Origin: Acidimicrobiia bacterium
Lineage (GTDB): Bacteria > Actinomycetota > Acidimicrobiia > IMCC26256 > JAENVU01
NCBI GenBank assembly: GCA_025361725.1
Contig: JANYJV010000045.1
Location: 1 to 40,606 of the forward strand
Direction of reading: 5' to 3'
Length of the DNA: 40,606 nucleotides
Shown here: piece after piece, positions 1 to 5,498 of the stretch
How the letters are laid out: the number at the start of each line of letters is the position of its first letter
Numbering within the stretch: the stretch's first letter is position 1
Program-made: the position numbers and the translations under genes
The notes under the pieces: model-generated
Told to the model about the DNA's origin: nothing
Database searches by the model: none
Seen by the model: only the letters and a program-made list of their open reading frames with translations

Positions 1-1
1 C

Positions 2-67
2 GGTTCAGGATTGTCGTTCCGAGACCCCGACAACATCGCGTTGGAGTTCTTCGCTCCACCCGGGTGA
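2..67 (+). CDS. VOC (glyoxalase-like) family protein, C-terminal end only
   Basis: Reading from base 2, the last 21 codons before the TGA at 65-67 give LSFRDPDNIALEFFAPPG near the end. This is the typical closing strand of vicinal-oxygen-chelate proteins (FRDPDx...E-F, where the Glu is usually a metal ligand). The gene begins upstream of the window, so length and substrate class cannot be judged. It reads toward the SRPBCC gene on the other strand; the 150 bases between them hold copy 1 of a dispersed 23-bp motif. The family call rests on one motif. Confidence 0.6.
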   Translation, partial: GSGLSFRDPDNIALEFFAPPG

Positions 68-152
68 TGGGGGCGCGACGAGGGGTTCTGGAATCGCGTG
101 TCCTGCTGAAGAAATCGGGCTGACGGCCGCCTGAGGTAGCCGTCGCCTCGGA

Positions 153-175
153 TGTCATTCCCGCGCCCTTGGGTG
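153..175 (+). repeat. Dispersed 23-bp intergenic motif, copy 1
   Basis: The sequence is TGTCATT, three variable bases, GCGCCC, TTGGGTG. The same pattern recurs at 1665-1687 and 3225-3247, always in the same orientation and always in a gap downstream of a plus-strand gene. Upstream bases are partly shared too (CTCG just before). Function unknown. Confidence 0.6.
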
Positions 176-218
176 TTGCGACTGGATGTCTGGCTTGCGG
201 GTGGGCCCTGGGTGTCCG

Positions 219-683
219 TTACGGGGTGTGGGTCAGTTCAGCGGCTGTTTTGATCCGGGCGAGTGTTAGTGCGATTCCGGACTCGAGTTGGGCTTGGCGA
301 TCGCGGATGATCCATCGCTCTGTGAGCCCGATCAGGAGGGGCGTGGTGACGGAGGTGAAGGTTTCGGTCAGCGTCGTGGTGTGGTCCCCGCCGAGTTCGT
401 AGCTCCAGCGGGTGGCGATCGCATCGCGGTGGAGCGTCGCGAACGTGAAACTGCGGGGTCGATCGGCGACGAGCACCCGTGCGAGGGTCGACCACCGGGC
501 GATCCCGCGGCGGTTGCGACCGCGAAATGTGGAGCCGACCTGGTTGGGCTCGTCCAACCACTCGCAACCGGTGCATTCGGGGCTCCACTGGCTCATGCGG
601 GTGACGTCAGCAATCAGGTCGTACACGCGCCCGGGAGGCGCGTCGATGGTGATCGCTACGGAGGCCGTGGTGGGCAGGCTCAT
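219..683 (-). CDS. SRPBCC (START/polyketide-cyclase-like) family protein
   Basis: The 154-residue product begins MSLPTTASVAITIDAPP, followed by RVYDLIADVTRMSQWSPEC. This is the usual first strand and helix of SRPBCC helix-grip proteins, which enclose a hydrophobic ligand pocket. The later strands (STFRGRNRRG, WSTLARVLVADRPRSFTF, TRWSYEL, TTLTETF) and a long C-terminal helix fit a single complete domain. The ATG at 683 is chosen because upstream in-frame sequence is only the shadow of the preceding gene. It overlaps that gene's stop by 4 nt (ATGA), so the two are translationally coupled. Ligand unknown; a tailoring or detoxification role with its SnoaL-like partner is possible but unproven. 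Confidence 0.8.
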   Translation of the reverse strand: MSLPTTASVAITIDAPPGRVYDLIADVTRMSQWSPECTGCEWLDEPNQVGSTFRGRNRRGIARWSTLARVLVADRPRSFTFATLHRDAIATRWSYELGGDHTTTLTETFTSVTTPLLIGLTERWIIRDRQAQLESGIALTLARIKTAAELTHTP

Positions 684-1063
684 GCTTGGAGCGCCTTGAG
701 CATCGCTTCGGAGTCGATGTAGAACTCGGCTTGGACGACGAGCCCGTCGCGCAGAGTCCAGACGTGGCATTCGGCGACGTCGAAGGTCGCGCCGTTGTCG
801 CGGACGGTCCCTTTGCTGCGGCCGTACTGCACTACTTGCTCGCCCGCTTGGTAGATCTCCTCGGTGGTGACAGCTGAGTCGCTGGTCCCGATGAGCTTCA
901 GGGCGAACTCGGCGATGCCGTCCCGGCCGACGTACCGGCCGCCCCATGGAAGAGCAGGATCTTGAGTGATGACTGCGTCGGATGCGCACTCCGCCATCAC
1001 GGCATCGAGATCGCCTCGGGCGAACGCGTCATAGATACGGCGCACCGTGTCGGTCGCGGTCAT
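680..1063 (-). CDS. SnoaL-like / NTF2-like domain protein
   Basis: The 127-residue product begins with TVRRIYDAFARGDLDAVMAE and continues with a conserved WGGRYVGRDGIAEF segment, the pattern of SnoaL-like members of the NTF2 fold (cone-shaped barrel with one hydrophobic pocket). Length matches one domain. A strong Shine-Dalgarno (AGGGGGA on the coding strand) lies about 5 nt before the ATG. It is the first gene of a two-gene unit with the SRPBCC gene and is divergent from a MarR gene. The shared 54-bp gap contains two palindromes, so repression by that MarR protein is likely. No enzymatic activity can be assigned. Confidence 0.82.
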   Translation of the reverse strand: MTATDTVRRIYDAFARGDLDAVMAECASDAVITQDPALPWGGRYVGRDGIAEFALKLIGTSDSAVTTEEIYQAGEQVVQYGRSKGTVRDNGATFDVAECHVWTLRDGLVVQAEFYIDSEAMLKALQA

Positions 1064-1080
1064 GCAGTCCCCCTGGTTGA

Positions 1081-1108
1081 TTCGGTAGCCGAAGTTTCGG
1101 TAACCGAA
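1081..1108. promoter_or_regulatory. Tandem palindromic operators, probably MarR binding sites
   Basis: Two 13-bp palindromes lie 15 bp apart centre to centre. 1096-1108 is TTCGGTAACCGAA, a perfect palindrome around a central A. 1081-1093 is TTCGGTAGCCGAA, with one mismatch. They sit in the gap between the divergent SnoaL-like and MarR genes. A -10-like TATCAT (1110-1115) directly abuts the second site on the MarR side, so a bound repressor would cover that promoter. Assignment to the adjacent MarR is inference from position. Confidence 0.7.
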
Positions 1109-1117
1109 GTATCATCG

Positions 1118-1594
1118 ATGATGATGAGCACGTCAACCCCGCCCCCAGTTCCGGACGATCGCCTCGCGGTCGGTCAACTTCTCGGCCGGCTTGTGCACCG
1201 CTTCCGCGCGGAACTCTTCGGCGAACCAGAGCGCGAGGAACTGTTCCCAGGTCTTCGCTTCCCCCATCTGCAAATCTGGGGCAACCTCGGCGTCGACGGC
1301 ATCCGACTCACCGAACTCGCTGACCGCGCCAACCTCAGCCTCGCCGCCTGCTCGGAGCTGGTCAACGAACTCCAGGGTCTCGGCTACCTCGAACGGCGCC
1401 TCGATCCGACCGACGGACGCGCCAAACTGATCTTTCCGACGTCGCGAGGACGCCAACTCCTCAACGAGGCCGGCAACGCGGTCGCCCGCATTGAACAGCA
1501 ATGGCGCGCGCACTGCGAACCACACGCGTTCGACAGCGCCTGCTACACCCTGGACCAGCTCCTCACATCACTCGACCGCGTCGCCGCAACCTGA
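1118..1594 (+). CDS. MarR family transcriptional regulator
   Basis: The product is about 158 residues. The middle shows a winged helix-turn-helix: IRLTELADRANLSLAACSEL (helices 2-3), then LGYLERRLDPTDGRAK and FPTSRGRQLL, the MarR wing and following helix. Flanking helices would form the dimer interface. Three consecutive ATG codons (1118, 1121, 1124) are possible starts. A TATCAT box at 1110-1115 suggests transcription begins almost at these codons, giving a leaderless message. An upstream in-frame extension to 962 is rejected because it runs through the divergent SnoaL-like gene. It probably controls that gene pair and itself through the operators at 1081-1108. Ligand unknown. Confidence 0.88.
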   Translation: MMMSTSTPPPVPDDRLAVGQLLGRLVHRFRAELFGEPEREELFPGLRFPHLQIWGNLGVDGIRLTELADRANLSLAACSELVNELQGLGYLERRLDPTDGRAKLIFPTSRGRQLLNEAGNAVARIEQQWRAHCEPHAFDSACYTLDQLLTSLDRVAAT

Positions 1595-1664
1595 AGAAGA
1601 CGGTTGGTGCTCGGGCGGCACCGGGTAGGTAGCGGCGTACATCGCCGTCGACGACTCACTCGGG

Positions 1665-1687
1665 TGTCATTAGCGCACGCTTGGGTG
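1665..1687 (+). repeat. Dispersed 23-bp intergenic motif, copy 2
   Basis: TGTCATT, AGC, GCACGC, TTGGGTG: identical to the other two copies in both outer heptamers and differing by one or two bases in the GCGCCC block. It lies in the 197-bp gap after the MarR gene, about 70 nt past its stop. The rest of that gap (1595-1791) shows nothing else I can name. Confidence 0.6.
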
Positions 1688-1791
1688 GTGCGAAGCGCCA
1701 CGCCGGCAGGCAAGGGTCGCGGCGGTCCAGTGCGACCGAGAGCCTTGTAAACCTCTCCCGGCGGCGACCGCATGTCGTCGATACTTGGTGG

Positions 1792-2379
1792 ATGGCCGTC
1801 CTGGTCTCACCGTGCACCGACGTTGAGCAGTCCTTTCGCGATGCGATGCGAGAGTTCGTTGCCGAAGGGGCGAGACGAGGAGCTGGGTGCGTTTCGGCGC
1901 CACGCGAACTTCTCGTCCTTTGTGAGGGAGCTCCACGCGTGGTCGGAGGGGCGCGATCTGCCGGACGGCTGGGTCGCGGGATCGACGTTCTGGCTCGTCG
2001 ACGGCGCCAACTTCATCGGGTTCGTGGAGATCCGTCATCGGTTGACCGACGCGCTGCGCGTTCGCGGTGGGCACATCGGCTACTCGATCCGTCCAACGAT
2101 GCGCCGGAGAGGGTTCGGCCGGCTCGCGTTGGCGCTGGTCCTTCCGCATTGTCTCGATCTCGGAATCGAACGGGCCCTCGTCACCTGCGACGTCGGCAAC
2201 GAGGCATCGCGCCGGATCATCGAGGCAAGCGGCGGCACGTTGCAGGATGTGGTGGACGTTCCCGGTCGGTCCGTGCCCACATGCGGTACTGGATCGACGT
2301 TCGCGAGCAGGTCCAAGCCTTTCGAGCCGCGGGTGGCTCTCAGGACGTCGCCGGCCGCGACGGTTCCGGGATCGGATGA
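1792..2379 (+). pseudogene. GNAT family N-acetyltransferase with two compensating frameshifts
   Basis: Read across two frame changes, this is a complete GNAT of about 195 residues. The N-terminus (MAVLVSPCTDVEQSFRDAM) is in the frame of 1792. The core, with FIGFVEIRHRLTDALRVRGG, the acetyl-CoA loop MRRRGFGRLAL and CDVGNEASRRIIEASGG, is one frame over. The C-terminus (MRYWIDVREQVQAF) is back in the first frame. The shifts map to an extra G in the GGGG at 1867-1870 and a missing C in the CCC near 2275-2278. Both are homopolymers and they cancel. Sequencing error and real decay are both possible. If translated as it stands, the longest core frame runs 1772-2410. Confidence 0.7.
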
Positions 2380-2499
2380 CTGTGAGGATCATTGGCGAAC
2401 GCCTGGGTGACTTGCAGTACGTGCGCTGGGAGAGCGCTCTGCTCGCGGGCGATCTGTGCGGTTGGTGAAACTGCGTGGTTCGTGGTGTGGCTCGACCGT

Positions 2500-2505
2500 T
2501 ACGGT
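2500..2505 (+). promoter_or_regulatory. -10-like box for a leaderless HAD transcript
   Basis: TACGGT ends exactly 7 nt before the GTG at 2512, the spacing that places transcription start on the start codon. The same geometry appears before hisD, nth and the M2 peptidase in this window. No convincing -35 is seen. Confidence 0.35.
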
Positions 2506-2511
2506 CGGGGC

Positions 2512-3174
2512 GTGGCTACCTACCGCGTCGTGCTGTTCGATTGGATGCTGACGCTCGCGCACTATCCGACCGACGCCGAGTTCTGCCGCACCGCGCTGGA
2601 ATTGTTGGGACGGCCGGCCGAGGAGACGATGGTCGGCGCGCTTGTGGAGGCAATCCGGCAGGCTCGATCCGTGCCGTCGGTGTCGGAGCGCTTGAAGGCC
2701 GAGGACGTATCGGTCGACATGCACCGGTCGGTGAACATGGAGGTTTTCGAGCGCGCTGGACTCGACACCGAGTTGGCGGAACGCCTCTATGCGCTCCTCG
2801 GTCACGTTGACATGCATCCGCTCTATCCCGATGCGGCCGATGCCCTGGCGTCGATACGTCGAGCTGGCGTTCAGATCGGTGTGATCAGCGACATCCACGT
2901 GGATCTTCGACACCATGCCATCAAGTTTGGGATTGCCGCCGATGTGGACCATTGGTCACTCTCGTTTGAACTCGGTGTCCAGAAGCCAGATCCGTTGATG
3001 TTCACCACAGCAATCGATGCTCTCGGCGTGAAGCCGAACGAAGCGTTGATGGTCGGCGACCGGGTATCGAAAGACGGCGCAGCGGCACGACTCGGCATCG
3101 ACACGTTGATCCTGTCGACGAACGGGATGTATGCGCCGCACGGCCTCGACAAGGTTGTTCGACTCGTCTCGTAA
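2512..3174 (+). CDS. HAD-superfamily hydrolase-like protein, motif I atypical
   Basis: The 220-residue product starts at GTG 2512, where the HAD first strand begins (YRVVLFDWMLTLAHYP). Further motifs are VISDI (motif II region), QKPDPLMF (motif III Lys) and MVGDRVSKDGAAARLG (motif IV, GDxxxxD). A helical cap fits between residues about 20 and 95. The nucleophile Asp10 is present, but the second motif I Asp, the usual general acid/base, is Met12. Phosphonatase-like HADs also lack it, but most phosphatases do not. The protein may be a non-phosphatase HAD or have altered activity. Sequence before 2512 in the same frame is not HAD-like. Substrate unknown. Confidence 0.82.
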   Translation: MATYRVVLFDWMLTLAHYPTDAEFCRTALELLGRPAEETMVGALVEAIRQARSVPSVSERLKAEDVSVDMHRSVNMEVFERAGLDTELAERLYALLGHVDMHPLYPDAADALASIRRAGVQIGVISDIHVDLRHHAIKFGIAADVDHWSLSFELGVQKPDPLMFTTAIDALGVKPNEALMVGDRVSKDGAAARLGIDTLILSTNGMYAPHGLDKVVRLVS

Positions 3175-3224
3175 GACTTAACTCGCGTGCCGTTCCTCGC
3201 TGCCGATCTCGTTCGTCGCTCGCG

Positions 3225-3247
3225 TGTCATTACTGCGCCCTTGGGTG
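3225..3247 (+). repeat. Dispersed 23-bp intergenic motif, copy 3
   Basis: TGTCATT, ACT, GCGCCC, TTGGGTG. It lies about 50 nt after the HAD-like gene and 50 nt before the next gene. This copy shares the GCGCCC block with copy 1 and a CTCGNGTGTCATTA lead-in with copy 2. Confidence 0.6.
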
Positions 3248-3296
3248 ACCGTGCGCGCGGCGGGAGAAGGGAATCTGGATCGCGGCGTGCGCGACG

Positions 3297-3632
3297 ATGA
3301 GCAGCATGGCGGAGATGCTCCAGTACCTGCCCTTCCCGTTCGACCGCGACGAGTTCCCCGCCCGACTCGGCGCGGTGGTTCAGTGCACCGTGCTCGATGG
3401 CGTCGAACCAGCACGCCAAGTCATCCACGCCGAGGATGGAAGCTGGCTCATCGGTGACGGTGTCAACGATCCAAACGGTGTCGGAGCATCGATTGCGACG
3501 CACATCTGGCACGCCATCGAGCGCAACTCGTCGATGGCCACACTGGCGACGACGCCGCCGGGTCACATCGCCACGAGAGCGAATTCCGGTGATGAGTGGA
3601 TCATCACTTGGCACGAGCGGCCCGACGCCTGA
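3297..3632 (+). CDS. Hypothetical protein, 111 residues
   Basis: I do not recognise a family. The product (MSSMAEMLQYLPFPFDRDEF at the N-terminus) is a soluble alpha/beta-looking protein without signal peptide or membrane segment. It contains WLIGDGVNDPN, an Ala/His-rich helix (IATHIWHAIERN) and an acidic/aromatic end (DEWIITWHER). Amino-acid use looks like a real protein and no overlapping frame is better. ATG codons at 3297, 3306 and 3315 are all possible starts. It stands alone between the HAD-like gene and a 330-bp gap. Confidence 0.55.
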   Translation: MSSMAEMLQYLPFPFDRDEFPARLGAVVQCTVLDGVEPARQVIHAEDGSWLIGDGVNDPNGVGASIATHIWHAIERNSSMATLATTPPGHIATRANSGDEWIITWHERPDA

Positions 3633-3960
3633 CCGCCCCAGAACTGCCGTCCTGCGCTCTGAAGCTGAGCTTCCCAAAGTTGGACGGACATCGTGCCTGA
3701 CGCGGCGACCGCGCCGGACGACCTAGGGTCGGATCGGGCTCGGGAGTGACCTATCCGAAGTGCCGGCGTTGAGGGTTCGGTCGGCCGCGCTGGATGTGAC
3801 AGTCGCCCCTACTTGTCCTCCCGAGCCCACCTCATCGGTGAAGCATTCCATCGCGCGTCCATCGCGCGCGTGCCGCCATTCGCCCCCGTCCGCCGACGGT
3901 CGCGAAATTCGCTGACCTGCCCTTATCGTCCGCGGCCATCCGCCCAAATACGGCCCTGGG
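3633..3960. other. Gap without a supported gene
   Basis: Frames on both strands here are low-complexity, Arg/Ser/Pro-rich and end arbitrarily. The minus-strand frame over 3723-4301 includes a back-translation of the tRNA piece (CGIRTHDLCRVKA), a familiar artefact. I see no promoter, hairpin or repeat. If the tRNA fragment is an attachment site, this would be the element's right terminal non-coding segment. Confidence 0.5.
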
Positions 3961-4005
3961 GCTTTGACACGGCAGAGGTCGTGGGTTCGAATCCCGCATC
4001 GCCCA
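3961..4005 (+). other. 3' fragment of a tRNA-Val(GAC) gene, probable attachment-site remnant
   Basis: From the anticodon stem to the discriminator base, every element of a tRNA 3' half fits. The anticodon loop is TTGACAC (anticodon GAC at 3966-3968), followed by GGCAG, variable loop AGGTC, and T arm GTGGG-TTCGAAT-CCCGC with all five pairs possible. The acceptor strand ATCGCCC and discriminator A follow. The matching GGGCGAT acceptor strand, D arm and most of the 5' anticodon stem are absent upstream. Tyrosine integrases commonly recombine in this half of tRNA genes, leaving such a copy at the far end of the element. No integrase gene is visible. Confidence 0.7.
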
Positions 4006-4083
4006 CCGACTTCATGTCGCGAGACATGCAGGACGCCGTGAAGCCTCAACTGGGGACAGTCACGGGCCTCGAAGGACGAAGAG

Positions 4084-4962
4084 TCAAGGTTGCGGCGCGT
4101 GGGGTCTGAGGACCAGCCAGTGCATGATCTCGGGACGACCCTCGTCGACCGCCTGCCAGCGGTAGATGTCCGGAAGGTGCCTGAGAAGTGAGGATGCGCT
4201 GGGATTTTCGTCCGCCTTGCTCGAGCAGTTCGATCGAGTGAGTCGTCGAGAACCGTTCGATCAATGCCGGCGTGATGGAACGGTCCACGAAGTCGTGACA
4301 CTCGACGATGATCATCGATCGCGCCAGATCCGGTCTCCGGACCGGATCGAGATATGTGAGCTCATACCCCTCACAGTCGACGATCCATGCAGTGTCGCTC
4401 GGAGGGAGCTCGGTGTCCCCGAAGACCGACGGGGTCATCAACCGCACGCGGTCCGCCACTCCGTTGTCGGATGCGTTGCAGCACAGATCTCGAGTGCTCT
4501 GGGGTCCAGGTCGACGGCGGTGACGACGCCCGACGTGAGCCGGCGCGCAATGCCAACGGCGTAGTAACCCTCTCCGCAACCGATGTTGACAACCTGGGAA
4601 GGTTCACGAGCCACGAGTTCCTCGACCGCTTCGTGAAGCTCCTGTTCGTAACAACCCACCAGCAGCGGCACTTGACTCTCCGCTGAACCCCATGACACGT
4701 CGTCCGAGAGGACGAGACCGGAGAAGGGACCGCTGAACACGATGCCGCCCGTCCGATTCCTGATGTCACCGGCCAGCGTCCACGCCTCGCCAGCTTCCCC
4801 CGGTGCCTCGGCTACACCGGACTGAGACTCGAGCGCGGTGACGTGTTCTGCCAGGGTTGCGACTTGGGCCGCGAGCGCTTCATCGCGCCGGGCGAGGTCG
4901 TCGAACCGATTGATGATCGGCCTCAGGAAGGGCCGAAGGAGACGCTTGAGTCGCTGCTTCAT
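4084..4962 (-). pseudogene. SAM-dependent methyltransferase (FkbM-like) with two compensating frameshifts
   Basis: The N-terminus (MKQRLKRLLRPFLRPIINRF) leads into a short coiled coil (RRDEALAAQVATLAEHVTAL). SAM motif I VVNIGCGEGYYAVGIARRL and AVDLDPRALEICA follow in the start frame. The centre (SDTAWIVDCEGYELTYLDPV, SMIIVECHDFVDRS, FSTTHSIELLEQGGRKSQRI) is one frame over. The end (HLPDIYRWQAVDEGRPEIMH) is back in the first frame and stops at 4084-4086. Shifts map near 4478 (one A missing) and 4186 (one base extra). DCEGYE is typical of FkbM-type enzymes. The predicted intact length is 292 residues. The target is unknown; such proteins often modify glycans or glycolipids. Confidence 0.68.
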
Positions 4963-5053
4963 TCGTCTGAGAAGGTACCCGACAGCTCCGTGCGCGCCAT
5001 GGTGGGATTCCAAAGTAACGCGGCTGAACGACGCAGCCCGTCTGAGTTCGGCG

Positions 5054-5281
5054 TCAGTGGGTGAGGGCGCGGCTGGGCTCTTCGAGCATGGCGGCAAAGT
5101 CCGACCAGTTCTCTGTGGCGGCCTGGAGCGACGCGACCCGTTGACGGGCGGAGATCAGTTTGGCTCGCGCGTCATCGAGTTGGCGCTGGGCGCACTCAAT
5201 GTTGTCCTGCACGATCTCGACAGGAGACAAGTCGCTCGACCCTTGGGACGCGCGGCGTTCACGAAACGAAACTTCGGACAT
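5054..5281 (-). CDS. Small coiled-coil hypothetical protein, 75 residues
   Basis: Unrecognised. The product is soluble, with a long amphipathic helix (NIECAQRQLDDARAKLISAR, continuing QRVASLQAATENW) likely to form a coiled coil. On the coding strand GAAGGTGA lies about 5 nt before the ATG at 5281, a good ribosome binding site that supports a real gene. It lies 91 nt upstream of the methyltransferase on the same strand and could be co-transcribed with it. Function cannot be inferred. Confidence 0.5.
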   Translation of the reverse strand: MSEVSFRERRASQGSSDLSPVEIVQDNIECAQRQLDDARAKLISARQRVASLQAATENWSDFAAMLEEPSRALTH

Positions 5282-5349
5282 TCAGTCACCTTCAATCGCA
5301 GCACCGCCGTTCGGGTGCCTCGGAGACTCTCAACAACGCCGTTGCTTCG

Positions 5350-5367
5350 CTTCACGTTCCCGTGAAG
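5350..5367. other. Short perfect hairpin in the 217-bp gap before the subtilase gene
   Basis: CTTCACG, loop TTCC, CGTGAAG: a 7-bp perfect stem. Ten bases further is CCCAA-TTT-TTGGG (5380-5392). Together they make the most structured part of the region 5282-5498 between the divergent small-protein and subtilase genes. They could lie in the subtilase 5' leader or mark an upstream regulatory site; nothing more can be said. Confidence 0.3.
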
Positions 5368-5498
5368 AAAACGGAGAACCCCAATTTTTGGGAGGGATCG
5401 CGCGAAACCATCGCCGCGTCGGCCGGCACAATCGCGGACGCTCCACTCTCAGTCCGGGCACTGCAGTGCCCGAAATCTCTCGACAGAACGGCCTTTGC

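Noticed and set aside
3930..4007. A complete tRNA gene
   Set aside because: No GGGCGAT acceptor strand, D arm or full 5' anticodon stem is present upstream; only the 3' half fits.
3723..4301. 192-codon minus-strand frame
   Set aside because: It crosses the tRNA-Val fragment and includes CGIRTHDLCRVKA, a familiar translation of tRNA sequence. The remainder overlaps the methyltransferase tail out of frame.
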